Of a stretch of DNA of 64,000 nt, positions 1 to 8,002 are shown in pieces. Positions within the stretch are counted from its first letter, which is position 1. Every line of letters starts with the position of its first letter. This stretch comes from Tabrizicola sp. Its GTDB lineage: Bacteria; Pseudomonadota; Alphaproteobacteria; Rhodobacterales; Rhodobacteraceae. The notes below the pieces were generated by a model that saw only the letters and a program-made list of their open reading frames with translations, was not told the DNA's origin and made no database searches. The stretch is from assembly GCF_022842145.1 (NCBI RefSeq), contig NZ_JALHQD010000001.1:440127-504126 (forward strand), in the 5' to 3' direction. The position numbers and the translations under genes are program-made.

Positions 1-2
1 AC

Positions 3-155
3 AGCTTCGCGCGGTTCTTCCGCGACGCGCTTGGCTTACCCGATGCTCTGTACTTCGACGGCAATATCTCGCGGCTTTATGCACCGTCGCTGGGGCGGCA
101 TGACGGCGGCTTTCCCATGGGGCCGATCGTCGGCACCGTGGTTCCGAAGGGATAG
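3..155 (+). CDS. Phosphodiester glycosidase family protein, C-terminal fragment (5' end outside window)
   Basis: An open frame enters from the left edge and ends at TAG 153-155, giving the last 50 residues. The pattern DALYFDGNISRLY followed by GR.DGG.P.GPIVG is the characteristic end of NAGPA/YigE-type phosphodiester glycosidase domains (PF09992, formerly DUF2233). Only 3 bases separate it from truB, so the two are probably co-transcribed. The N-terminal part, any signal peptide and the true length cannot be seen. Confidence 0.7.
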   Translation, partial: SFARFFRDALGLPDALYFDGNISRLYAPSLGRHDGGFPMGPIVGTVVPKG

Positions 156-158
156 ACG

Positions 159-1061
159 GTGGGACGGGTGAAGAAGGGCCGGGCCATTTCGGGCTGGCTG
201 ATCGTGGACAAACCGGCAGGCGTCAACTCGACCGCCGTGGTCAACAAGGTGAAATGGGCGTTCGGCGCGCAGAAGGCCGGACATGCGGGGACGCTGGACC
301 CGGATGCGACGGGCGTGCTTGCCGTGGCGCTGGGAGAGGCGACGAAGACGATCCCCTACATCACCGATGCGCTGAAGTGCTACCGCTTCCGGGTGGTGCT
401 GGGCGCTGCCACGGACACCGACGATGCCTCGGGTCAGGTGATCGCGCGGTCGGATCTGCGGCCCACAGATGCCGAGGTCGAAGCGGCGCTGGGGGCGTTC
501 CGGGGGGATGTCATGCAGGTCCCGCCGCAGTACTCTGCCGTGAAGGTCGATGGCGAGCGGGCCTATGATCTGGCGCGCGAGGGCGAGGCGATGGACCTCG
601 CCGCGCGGTCCCTGTGGGTGGAGCGGCTGGACTTCCTGGGTCGCCCGGATGCGGACCACGTCGATCTTGAGATGGTCTGCGGCAAGGGCGGCTATGTCCG
701 GTCGATCGCGCGGGACCTTGGTGCCGCTTTGGGGTGTCTGGGCCACGTGGAATGGCTGCGGCGGACGTGGTCGGGGCCCTTCGAGGTCGAGGATGGGGTT
801 ACGCTGGCCACCATCGACGCCGAGGCGAAGACGGACGCCCTGGATGCGCACCTTCTGCCGCTGGAACTGGGCTTGCAGGACCTGCCGGAGTTCATCGCCA
901 CGCCGGAGGGTGCGGTTCGGCTGAAGAACGGCAACCCCGGACAGGTGATCGGCCACGCCGACTGGGGCACCGAGGGCTGGGCCAGCGTGAACGGACAGGC
1001 CGTCGCCGTCGGTCACTACCGGGGCGGCGAGCTGCACCCTTCGCGGGTGTTCAACCGCTAG
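159..1061 (+). CDS. truB: tRNA pseudouridine(55) synthase TruB
   Basis: 300 residues, the usual length for bacterial TruB, which makes pseudouridine 55 in the T-loop of tRNAs in the cytoplasm. The family signature [13 protein letters not shown] lies at residues 40-52, and Asp47 in GTLD is the catalytic aspartate. The N-terminal [14 protein letters not shown] motif and the [12 protein letters not shown] region are also typical. Translation starts at GTG 159, three bases after the upstream stop. Its TAG stop (1059-1061) is read through the same CTAG palindrome that ends the convergent DUF4440 gene. Confidence 0.95.
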   Translation: MGRVKKGRAISGWLIVDKPAGVNSTAVVNKVKWAFGAQKAGHAGTLDPDATGVLAVALGEATKTIPYITDALKCYRFRVVLGAATDTDDASGQVIARSDLRPTDAEVEAALGAFRGDVMQVPPQYSAVKVDGERAYDLAREGEAMDLAARSLWVERLDFLGRPDADHVDLEMVCGKGGYVRSIARDLGAALGCLGHVEWLRRTWSGPFEVEDGVTLATIDAEAKTDALDAHLLPLELGLQDLPEFIATPEGAVRLKNGNPGQVIGHADWGTEGWASVNGQAVAVGHYRGGELHPSRVFNR

Positions 1062-1423
1062 GCCTGCGGTGACTGCTGGTGCTGGACCAGCCGCCAATCC
1101 GCGTGCCGGTGCCTGCGCCAGGTCGAGGTGCAGCGGGCGACGTAGTTCGTCCCGTCGTCCCTGCCCGCCTGGACGGTGTAAGCCAGCACCAGAAGCCCTT
1201 TTTCGGGGCGCGCGATGTGGCCGTCGGTAAAGGCGACACGACTCCACCTTGGGCCTTTCGACATGCTGCGAAGCGCCGCCTCGGCGGAGACGATTGCCGG
1301 ATCGGCCGGGACGACCATCAGGCATTCGTGGTCGATCAGTTTGGGATATTGGGCCGGATCGCCTGTCCACAGGCTTTCCTCGATGTCCCATGCGCGGTGG
1401 TCTTCCATACCCTTGGCCTTCAT
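1058..1423 (-). CDS. DUF4440 / SnoaL-like (NTF2-fold) protein
   Basis: About 121 residues. The N-terminal pattern of a charged helix ([11 protein letters not shown]) followed by HECLMVVP and, further on, [12 protein letters not shown] and a C-terminal beta-rich stretch with a [16 protein letters not shown] ending is typical of DUF4440 proteins with an NTF2-like fold. No catalytic assignment is possible. ATG 1423 is chosen as start; ATG 1408 (five codons later) is equally possible because neither has a clear ribosome site. The gene is convergent with truB and shares the CTAG stop. Confidence 0.75.
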   Translation of the reverse strand: MKAKGMEDHRAWDIEESLWTGDPAQYPKLIDHECLMVVPADPAIVSAEAALRSMSKGPRWSRVAFTDGHIARPEKGLLVLAYTVQAGRDDGTNYVARCTSTWRRHRHADWRLVQHQQSPQA

Positions 1424-1650
1424 GATTGGTAGGGTTTGAACCGACCAGGACGCCCCCCGGTTCCCGGCGGGGCGTTGCCCCGGGATCGTGCAACGGCGGA
1501 ATGCTTCGATGCCCAGACTGCGTCTGGTCATTGTCACGGCTGCCGGTCGGCGCACTGGCGCTGGGGCCGGGCCAAGGTGCAACGGGCCTGGTCGTGGCAC
1601 CAACCACGGATGTGCTTTACTGCCCGCAGGTGGGCGCTACTCACCCCCTG

Positions 1651-1685
1651 AAATGCAAAAGGCCCCGCGTTTCCGCAGGGCCTTT
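1651..1685 (-). terminator. Rho-independent terminator of rpmI-rplT
   Basis: AAAGGCCC (1658-1665) pairs with GGGCCTTT (1678-1685) around a 12-base loop, 22 bases after the rplT stop. On the minus strand the stem is followed by TTTTGCATTT, a T-rich tail. Confidence 0.75.
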
Positions 1686-1706
1686 CGGAAGTCATCGATC
1701 TGGCGA

Positions 1707-2069
1707 TCAGACCAGAGCGGCCTTTGCCTGGCCGGCGATGGCGTTGAACGCCTCGGGCTCGTGCACGGCGAGGTCGGCGAGGACCTTGCGGTCAACCTCG
1801 ATCCCGGCTTTCGCCAGACCGTTGATGAAGCGCGAATAGGTCATTTCGGCGTCGAACAGACGGACAGCAGCGTTGATCCGCTGGATCCACAGCGCGCGGA
1901 ACTGGCGCTTGCGGGCCTTGCGGTCGCGGGTGGCGTACTGGTTGGCCTTGTCGACAGCCTGGGTGGCGGTGCGAAAGTTCGTGCTGCGGGCGGCGTAGTA
2001 GCCCTTGGCAGCCTTGATGACTTTCTTGTGGCGGGCGTGCGTTACTACACCGGATTTGACGCGGGACAT
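1707..2069 (-). CDS. rplT: 50S ribosomal protein L20
   Basis: 120 residues, standard length. The start [17 protein letters not shown] and the [17 protein letters not shown] block are unmistakable L20 signatures. L20 binds 23S rRNA early in large-subunit assembly. It lies 12 bases downstream of rpmI, the usual L35-L20 pair, and is followed by a terminator. In many bacteria L20 represses its own operon; no leader structure was worked out here. Confidence 0.98.
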   Translation of the reverse strand: MSRVKSGVVTHARHKKVIKAAKGYYAARSTNFRTATQAVDKANQYATRDRKARKRQFRALWIQRINAAVRLFDAEMTYSRFINGLAKAGIEVDRKVLADLAVHEPEAFNAIAGQAKAALV

Positions 2070-2081
2070 CGGGTGCTCTCC

Positions 2082-2282
2082 TTACCGGTTGTACGGCATG
2101 TATTTCTTGACGATCGTCGCGTCGCTATCGCTCAGGATCATGGTCCCGGACGTGTTGCGGACGAATTTCGCCGAGCGTTTGATCATGCCGTGGCGCTTGC
2201 CGGCGGGACCGGCCTTCACCCGACCGGAGGCCGTGAAGCTGAAACGCTTCTTCGCCGCCGACTTGGTCTTCATCTTGGGCAT
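2082..2282 (-). CDS. rpmI: 50S ribosomal protein L35
   Basis: 66 residues starting [14 protein letters not shown], with the conserved [10 protein letters not shown] centre typical of L35. The frame is open a further 13 codons upstream, but the family always starts at MPKMK, so ATG 2282 is used. A sigma-70-like promoter lies about 70 bases upstream. First gene of the rpmI-rplT operon. Confidence 0.97.
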   Translation of the reverse strand: MPKMKTKSAAKKRFSFTASGRVKAGPAGKRHGMIKRSAKFVRNTSGTMILSDSDATIVKKYMPYNR

Positions 2283-2352
2283 TTCCATCTCCGTGGTTTC
2301 AGGCACGACTCGGCATGCCACGTGGGCCGGCCGTGCGGGTAATCAAGCCGCC

Positions 2353-2381
2353 CCTATAGGGGGAGGCCGGTCAGGGTGCAA
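2353..2381 (-). promoter_or_regulatory. Putative sigma-70 promoter of rpmI-rplT
   Basis: On the minus strand TTGCAC (2381-2376) and TATAGG (2358-2353) are separated by exactly 17 bases, close to the TTGACA/TATAAT consensus, and point at rpmI. The -10 lies in a CCCCTATAGGGG palindrome. Confidence 0.5.
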
Positions 2382-2390
2382 GGGGGCACG

Positions 2391-2615
2391 TCAGTTGAAG
2401 AAGCTGCCAAGGACGTTGACCATGACGCCGGGGACATCGCGGAAGGCATAACCGCCGGGCTGGGTGATCAAGGCGTAGATCGTCAGGGCCCCGCCGCCGA
2501 TGACCATGAGAGCCCCCAGCCGCGGCGCCCGGTTTTCCACCCATGCAGAAAGCAGCGATGGCACCGACAGGACCACCAGAAGGATTCCAACCGTCAACGC
2601 GAGATCAGTATCCAT
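2391..2615 (-). CDS. Small two-helix membrane protein, function unknown
   Basis: 74 residues. Two hydrophobic segments (about residues 5-24 and 34-53) with a short positively charged link (VENRAPRL) suggest a small inner-membrane hairpin protein. Codon use matches neighbouring genes, and the gene sits between pyk and rpmI on the same strand. I do not recognise the family and assign no function. Confidence 0.7.
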   Translation of the reverse strand: MDTDLALTVGILLVVLSVPSLLSAWVENRAPRLGALMVIGGGALTIYALITQPGGYAFRDVPGVMVNVLGSFFN

Positions 2616-2649
2616 GATGTTCCCGCCGTCTGGACCATGCCGGCGAATG

Positions 2650-4095
2650 CTACTCGGGGTCGACCCGCGAGATCAACCTTTCGTCGCAGGGTGCCACGCG
2701 CAGGATGTTGGTGGTGCCTTTGACGTTGAAGGGCACACCGGCGGTGACGACGATCTGGTCTTCCTCGGTCGCGAAACCATCGGCGCGTGCGGCACTGACC
2801 GCAGCCAGAACAGCGCCCTTGAAGCGGTCCTGCGGCGGGGTGATGACGCAATGCGCGCCCCAGGTCAGGGCCATCCGGCGGGCGGTGGACATCAACGGCG
2901 TCAGCGCGATGATCGGGACATGCGGACGTTCTCGGGCCACCAGCGCGGCGGTGGTGCCGGTCTGGGAGAAGCAGCAGATCGCCTTGATGTTCGTCGCCTC
3001 GGCGATTTCGCGGGCGGCGGCGACGATGCCGTCGGCCACCGATTCGCGGCGGACCTGGCGGCTGGCCTCGATGACCGAGCGGAAGGTCGGGTCCTTCTCG
3101 ACGCTGAGCGCCACGTCGTTCATCGTCCGGACGGCTTCGATCGGATACTTGCCGGCCGCGGATTCCGCGGACAGCATGATCGCATCCGCGCCTTCGTAGA
3201 TCGCGGTGGCGACGTCCGATACTTCGGCGCGGGTGGGCACCGGCGATTCGATCATCGATTCCAGCATCTGGGTCGCGACGATCACCGGCTTGGCCGCAGC
3301 GCGCGCGCCACGGACCAGGCGCTTCTGGATCGGCGGGACCGATGTGACGGGCAGTTCGACGCCAAGGTCGCCACGGGCCACCATGATGCCGTCCGACACC
3401 TGGAGGATGGCGTCATAGGCCTTCACCGCGGCGGGCTTTTCGATCTTGGACAGGATGGCGGCGCGACCCTTGGCAAGGCCGCGCGCTTCGATCACGTCCT
3501 CGGGGCGCTGCACAAACGACAGGGCAAGCCAGTCGATCCCAAGCTCGCAGGCGAATTCCAGGTCGCCACGGTCCTTTTCCGACAGCGCGGCCACGGGCAG
3601 CACGACGTCGGGGACGTTCACGCCCTTGCGGTTCGAGATCGTGCCGCCGACTTCGACGGTACAATCGGCAAAGTCCTTGCCGCAGGCGTTGACGCGCAGG
3701 CGGATCTTGCCGTCGTTGACCAGCAGCGACGTTCCGGGTTCCAGCGCGGCGAAGATTTCCGGGTGCGGCAGGTTCACGCGGTGGACGTCGCCGGGGGCGG
3801 TGGACAGGTCCATGCGGAAGGCCGCGCCTTCGACCAGTTCCTCCGACCCGTTGGCAAAGACGCCGACGCGGAGTTTCGGCCCCTGGAGATCGGCGAGGAT
3901 GCCGATCGGGCGGCCAAGATCCTTTTCGACCTGGCGGATGATCGCGTGGCGCTTGGCAATGTCCTCGTGGACGCCGTGGCTCATGTTCAGGCGAAACACG
4001 TCGGCCCCGGCCTCGAACAGGGCGCGGATCATCTCGTAGCTCGAAGATGCGGGGCCTAGCGTGGCCACAATCTTCACGTTGCGGTGACGGCGCAT
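2650..4095 (-). CDS. pyk: Pyruvate kinase
   Basis: 481 residues, normal for bacterial pyruvate kinase, which converts phosphoenolpyruvate and ADP to pyruvate and ATP in glycolysis. Visible signatures: KIVATLGPAS at the N-terminus, FRLNMSHG (35-42), the SKIEK motif with catalytic Lys217, IMVARGDLGVE (237-247), ATQMLESM and the SAESAAGKYP block. The frame extends upstream, but AGGAGG sits six bases before ATG 4095, which decides this start; the ATG two codons earlier directly abuts the ribosome site. A possible promoter lies at 4141-4169. Confidence 0.97.
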   Translation of the reverse strand: MRRHRNVKIVATLGPASSSYEMIRALFEAGADVFRLNMSHGVHEDIAKRHAIIRQVEKDLGRPIGILADLQGPKLRVGVFANGSEELVEGAAFRMDLSTAPGDVHRVNLPHPEIFAALEPGTSLLVNDGKIRLRVNACGKDFADCTVEVGGTISNRKGVNVPDVVLPVAALSEKDRGDLEFACELGIDWLALSFVQRPEDVIEARGLAKGRAAILSKIEKPAAVKAYDAILQVSDGIMVARGDLGVELPVTSVPPIQKRLVRGARAAAKPVIVATQMLESMIESPVPTRAEVSDVATAIYEGADAIMLSAESAAGKYPIEAVRTMNDVALSVEKDPTFRSVIEASRQVRRESVADGIVAAAREIAEATNIKAICCFSQTGTTAALVARERPHVPIIALTPLMSTARRMALTWGAHCVITPPQDRFKGAVLAAVSAARADGFATEEDQIVVTAGVPFNVKGTTNILRVAPCDERLISRVDPE

Positions 4096-4140
4096 CGCCA
4101 TCCTCCTGCTGATAAATTCCGGTTCATGTGGGCCGCGTGC

Positions 4141-4169
4141 CTTATGGCGCAACTCTGGCCGTCCCGCAA
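4141..4169 (-). promoter_or_regulatory. Possible sigma-70 promoter of pyk
   Basis: On the minus strand TTGCGG (4169-4164) and CATAAG (4146-4141) are 17 bases apart and lie about 45 bases upstream of the pyk start. The match is partial, so this is tentative. Confidence 0.3.
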
Positions 4170-4276
4170 CGCCCGGTTTTGGGCAGAACACTCTTCCTGT
4201 CGCTGCCGCTCGCTCATCGCTGGCATCGGGCGGGCGGCGACCGTAAAACAGCGCGGCAGGCGAGAAGGAGTGCGAC

Positions 4277-5011
4277 GTGGCGTTCAGGATCGAGGGTGAA
4301 GACCGCAAGGGCCGCTGGCTGGTGACCTGCGACCATGCGTCGAACCGGGTGCCAACTTGGGTGGGCGGCGGCGATCTTGGCATCCCGGCCGAGGACATGG
4401 CGCGCCACATCGCCTGGGATGTCGGGGCGGCGGGAGTGGCGTCGGAGCTGGGGCGGATGCTGGACAGTCCGGTCCTGATGTCGGACTTCAGCCGCCTGGT
4501 GATCGACCCGAACCGGGGCGAGGACGATCCGACGCTGGTGATGAAGCTTTATGACGGCACGATCATCCCGACGAACCGGCACATCACGGCCGAGGGGGTG
4601 GAGGAGCGGCTGGACCGGCTTTACCGGCCCTATCACGCCGCTTACGCCCGGTTAGCGGCCCTTCGGCCGGACCGGGTGATCGTGGCGGTACATTCCTTCA
4701 CGCCCTGTCTGCGCGGGCGGTCGGCCCGTCCCTGGCACGTGGGAGTGCTTTATTCCCATCTGGACGACAGATTTTCCAGACCACTGATCGCGCGATTGCA
4801 GGCCGAAACCGACCTGTGCATCGGAGATAACGAGCCCTATTCGGGCCACCTTCCGGGGGATGCAATCGACCGCCATGCCTTGCGTCTGGGGCGGCACAAC
4901 ACGCTGGTCGAACTGCGCAATGACCTGATCGGAACGCCCGGCGAGCAGGCCCACTGGGCTGCACGGCTGGCGCCGATCCTGACTGCCGCCCTGGCCGACC
5001 TTGAGGCGTGA
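4277..5011 (+). CDS. N-formylglutamate amidohydrolase family protein
   Basis: 244 residues. The CDHASNRVP motif near residue 18, the DFSRLVIDPNR segment, VHSFTP and the later DNEPYSG region match the N-formylglutamate amidohydrolase family (PF05013), which hydrolyses N-formyl-L-glutamate or related N-acyl amino acids. No hut genes are nearby, so a role in histidine degradation is not supported by context. GTG 4277 is chosen because GAAGGAG lies six bases upstream. Followed by the DUF1244 gene on the same strand. Confidence 0.85.
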   Translation: MAFRIEGEDRKGRWLVTCDHASNRVPTWVGGGDLGIPAEDMARHIAWDVGAAGVASELGRMLDSPVLMSDFSRLVIDPNRGEDDPTLVMKLYDGTIIPTNRHITAEGVEERLDRLYRPYHAAYARLAALRPDRVIVAVHSFTPCLRGRSARPWHVGVLYSHLDDRFSRPLIARLQAETDLCIGDNEPYSGHLPGDAIDRHALRLGRHNTLVELRNDLIGTPGEQAHWAARLAPILTAALADLEA

Positions 5012-5198
5012 AGCCGTAAGGTGGGCCAGCGTCAAAGCAGCGAGCGGGACGTGGCGATCCTGCCCTGGATCGTCAATCCGGTCCGTTTCGCTACCCGACC
5101 GATCCTGGCAGCGAGGATCGTCTGGTCGCCGCGACCCCTCCGGGAGCCCTTGACCTGACCCACGGCCCCGCCCACCATTCGGGGTGAAGGAGACCGCC

Positions 5199-5522
5199 AT
5201 GGACCCGCAGACCCGAACCGAGCTTGAAGCCGCCGCCTTCCGTGCACTGGTGCATCACCTGATGGTCAAGCGCCCGGATGTGCAGAACATCGACCTGATG
5301 AACCTTGGCGGGTTCTGCCGGAACTGCCTGTCGCGCTGGTATCAGGAAGCGGCGGCGGAGCGTGGGCTGTCGATGACCAAGGATGAAGCGCGCGAAGTGG
5401 TCTACGGGATGCCCTATGCCGATTGGGTGGCGCAGAACCAGACCGAGGCGGATGGGGCGAAGAAGGCCGCATTCGAGGTGGCCTTTCGCGCCAATGTGGA
5501 AGACCCGAAATCGGGTGCCTGA
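5199..5522 (+). CDS. DUF1244 domain protein
   Basis: 107 residues. The core with VQNIDLMNLGGFCRNCLSRW, then DEAREVVYGMPYADW, is the hallmark of DUF1244, a small cytoplasmic family of unknown function common in proteobacteria. The conserved CRNC pair could bind metal or be redox active, but this is inference. ATG 5199 is preferred over an in-frame GTG five codons earlier because GAAGGAG lies just ahead of it. Two bases separate its stop from the next methyltransferase gene. Confidence 0.9.
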   Translation: MDPQTRTELEAAAFRALVHHLMVKRPDVQNIDLMNLGGFCRNCLSRWYQEAAAERGLSMTKDEAREVVYGMPYADWVAQNQTEADGAKKAAFEVAFRANVEDPKSGA

Positions 5523-5524
5523 CG

Positions 5525-5950
5525 ATGCGCGCGTCGGACCGGATCCGTCACTTCGTCGCGGCCTTGCCGCTGCGTCCCGGTCTGCGCGTGCTGGAGATCG
5601 GCTGCGGACCGGGCGTGGCCGCACGGCTGGTAGCTGCGCGGGTTGTGCCGGGCATGATCCTGGCGATCGACCGATCGGCGCGCGCCGTCGCGCAGGCCAA
5701 GGCCGCGTCGGTCGCCGAGATTGCGGCGGGCAGCATGATGGTCAGGCACTGCGCGGTGGAGCACTTCACGCTGGACGACGGCGAGACGCCGTTCGACCTT
5801 GCTTTCGCGATGCGGGTCGGTGCCCTGGACGGGAGGCATCCCGAGATCGAGCGGCGGGCGCTGGAGTGCATCCGGTCCGCCCTTGTGCCCGGCGCACGGC
5901 TTTTCATCGACGGCGGTGATCCCTTGCGCGAAATCGTGCCGCTGCGCTAG
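5525..5950 (+). CDS. Small class I SAM-dependent methyltransferase
   Basis: 141 residues. VLEIGCGPGVAARL is motif I of class I methyltransferases (SAM binding), followed by LAIDRS (motif post-I acid) and a FDLAFAMRVGALD stretch at the motif IV position. It is shorter than most family members, so it has little more than the Rossmann core; the substrate is unknown. It starts at ATG 5525, right behind the DUF1244 stop, implying translational coupling. Confidence 0.8.
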   Translation: MRASDRIRHFVAALPLRPGLRVLEIGCGPGVAARLVAARVVPGMILAIDRSARAVAQAKAASVAEIAAGSMMVRHCAVEHFTLDDGETPFDLAFAMRVGALDGRHPEIERRALECIRSALVPGARLFIDGGDPLREIVPLR

Positions 5951-5991
5951 GCCCGGGGGCAAGGCACCCGAATATCCGCTATACTGGCCCG

Positions 5992-6645
5992 ATGCTGCTT
6001 TTGACCCAACGCCACGAATACTCATCCGCCGAGCGCCGCAGCGACGCGGTCGTCCATGCCTTGGGGATCGGGGCTGCGCTGATCGGCGTGCCGATCCTGA
6101 TCGTCCTGGCGATTAGCTTGCATGGCGATGCCCCCGCGATTGCGGCGACCGCGGTTTACGGAGTGGCCCTGCTGACCATGCTGGTCTTCTCGGCGCTGTT
6201 TCATCTGACCAGGCACCCAAGGCTCCGGCGCATCTTTCGCAGCCTCGACCATACCGCGATCCTGTGCCTGATCGCGGCGACCTACACTCCGTTCGTGCTG
6301 CTGTCGGGGGCCGATGCCGAGGGGCTGCTGGTAGGGCTGTGGGTCGCTGCCCTGACCGGGGCCGCGATGCGGGCCTTTGCGCCCGACCGACTGAAGCTGG
6401 CGGCCATCGCGCTGGCCTTGGGGATGGGATGGGCCGGGCTGGTCGGGGGTGGAGCGCTGTTCGCCGTGCTGTCACCGCCCGTGATGGTGCTGATCACGCT
6501 TGGTGGGGTGCTTTACACGGTGGGCGTCGGGTTCTGCGTCTGGGAAAGGCTGCCGTTTCACTACACGATCTGGCATCTCTGCGTCCTGGCGGCGAGCGCA
6601 ATGTTCTATGCCGCTGTCACGGTGCAACTGGTCAAGTCGGCATAA
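5992..6645 (+). CDS. Hemolysin III / YqfA-type PAQR-like membrane protein
   Basis: 217 residues with about seven hydrophobic segments. The conserved features of the HlyIII family (TIGR01065, PAQR superfamily) are present: SDAVVHALG near the N-terminus, SALFHL after the second helix, SLDHTAI, and the C-terminal HYTIWHLCVLA. These His/Asp residues are the presumed metal site in PAQR proteins. Despite the name, most bacterial members are not known toxins. It is the last gene before a REP-like palindrome. Confidence 0.9.
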   Translation: MLLLTQRHEYSSAERRSDAVVHALGIGAALIGVPILIVLAISLHGDAPAIAATAVYGVALLTMLVFSALFHLTRHPRLRRIFRSLDHTAILCLIAATYTPFVLLSGADAEGLLVGLWVAALTGAAMRAFAPDRLKLAAIALALGMGWAGLVGGGALFAVLSPPVMVLITLGGVLYTVGVGFCVWERLPFHYTIWHLCVLAASAMFYAAVTVQLVKSA

Positions 6646-6657
6646 GTGCACCGCCCG

Positions 6658-6686
6658 GTAGGGTGGGCGATTCGCCCACCTTCCCG
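6658..6686. repeat. REP-like palindrome, copy 1
   Basis: GTAGGGTGGGCGATTCGCCC... : GGTGGGCGA (6662-6670) and TCGCCCACC (6672-6680) form a perfect 9-bp inverted repeat with one base between. The flanks (GTAG before, TTCC after) recur in the copies at 15862 and 23514. It lies in the gap between the hemolysin III gene and the aminotransferase gene. Confidence 0.75.
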
Positions 6687-6812
6687 GTCAAAGCGCAAAA
6701 GCCACAGGTGATCTCAACCCTCTCACTGCGAAGGGTTTTTTGTGGACCTCTCGCGCGTGACTGGCTATCGTTCGGGAAACCGGGGCGCTTAGACCCCGCG
6801 ATCGAGGCAGTC

Positions 6813-7991
6813 ATGGCGTTTCCTGAGCGGTTTTCGAACCTGCCAGACTATGCGTTTCCGCGTCTGCGGAAGCTTCTGGACGCATATGCGCCCGGCGGCA
6901 CCCCCATCGCCATGACCATCGGCGAGCCTCGGCACGCGATGCCGGAGTTCGTCGGGGCCATCCTTGCGGCCAACCTTTCGGGCTTTGCCGTCTACCCGCC
7001 GAACGACGGGACGCCGGAGCTGCTGGCGGCCATCTCGGGCTGGGTTGGGCGGCGCTATGGCGTGACGCTGGCCGAAGACCGGCTGATGGTGCTGAACGGC
7101 ACGCGGGAGGGGTTGTTCAACGCCTGCATCGCGCTGTGTCCCGAGACGAAGAACGGCCAGAAGCCGGTCGTGTTGATGCCGAACCCGTTCTACCAGGTCT
7201 ATGCAGTCGCGGCGCTGACCGTCGGGGCCGAGCCAGTCTATGTGCCAGCGACCGCCGCCACCGACTTCCTGCCCGACTATGGCAGCCTGCCCGCCGAGGT
7301 GCTGAACCGGGTGGCGCTGGCCTATATCTGCTCGCCCGCGAACCCTCAGGGGGCTGTGGCGTCGAAGGAATATCTGGCGGACCTGCTGGCCTTGGCCGAG
7401 AAGCACGACTTCAGGGTGCTGGCGGACGAGTGCTATTCGGAAATCTGGCGCGAGACGCCTCCCCCCGGCCTGTTGCAGGTTGCGGCCCAGCAGGGCGCGG
7501 ACCCGGAGCGGGCGGTGGTGTTCCATTCGCTGTCAAAACGGTCGAACCTGCCAGGCTTGCGGTCGGGCTTCGTCGCGGCGGGGCCGGAGTCGATGCTGCG
7601 CATCCGGCAGTTGCGCGCGTTTGCGGGTGCTCCGCTGCCCCTGCCCTTGCAGCGGGTGGCCGAGGCCTGCTGGCAGGACGAGGCGCACGTCGAGGCGTCG
7701 CGTGCGCTTTATCAGCAGAAGTTCCGCGATGCGGACCGGATCTTCGCCGGGCTGCAGGGCTATCAGGCGCCGGGGGGCGGGTTCTTTCTGTGGCTGCCGG
7801 TCGAGGATGGCGAGGCAGCGGCCATCAAATTGTGGCGCGAGACGGGGGTGCGGGTTCTGCCCGGCGGTTACCTCTCGCGCGATGCCGGAGGGCAAAACCC
7901 CGGCAAGGGATATATCCGCGTGGCCCTTGTGGCCCCGCAAGAAGAAACGCAGCGCGGGCTGACTTTGCTTCGCGACTGTATCTACGGGTAA
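6813..7991 (+). CDS. Class I/II PLP-dependent aminotransferase (DapC-like)
   Basis: 392 residues. The fold-type I signatures are present: [13 protein letters not shown] near the N-terminus, SPANPQGAV (174-182), the ADECYSE loop with Asp205, and [12 protein letters not shown] with Lys242 as the PLP-binding lysine. Members of this group transfer amino groups in lysine or related amino-acid synthesis (succinyldiaminopimelate aminotransferase), but specificity cannot be fixed by eye. ATG 6813 is the first start with a purine-rich site ahead. It ends 11 bases before ftsK. Confidence 0.85.
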   Translation: MAFPERFSNLPDYAFPRLRKLLDAYAPGGTPIAMTIGEPRHAMPEFVGAILAANLSGFAVYPPNDGTPELLAAISGWVGRRYGVTLAEDRLMVLNGTREGLFNACIALCPETKNGQKPVVLMPNPFYQVYAVAALTVGAEPVYVPATAATDFLPDYGSLPAEVLNRVALAYICSPANPQGAVASKEYLADLLALAEKHDFRVLADECYSEIWRETPPPGLLQVAAQQGADPERAVVFHSLSKRSNLPGLRSGFVAAGPESMLRIRQLRAFAGAPLPLPLQRVAEACWQDEAHVEASRALYQQKFRDADRIFAGLQGYQAPGGGFFLWLPVEDGEAAAIKLWRETGVRVLPGGYLSRDAGGQNPGKGYIRVALVAPQEETQRGLTLLRDCIYG

Positions 7992-8002
7992 GTGAGGGAC
8001 GA

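Noticed and set aside
1421-1500. A T-arm-like GGTTCAAACCCTACCA on the minus strand, suggesting a tRNA 3' end
   Set aside because: The flanking bases do not form a T-stem or an acceptor stem, and no anticodon arm could be found upstream.
2500-4059. A long plus-strand frame opposite pyk
   Set aside because: Antisense shadow; the pyruvate kinase on the minus strand has all family motifs.
7136-8002. The upstream extension of the ftsK frame (289 codons)
   Set aside because: This part overlaps the aminotransferase gene in another frame; the FtsK N-terminus with its membrane helices begins at ATG 8003, which has a ribosome site.
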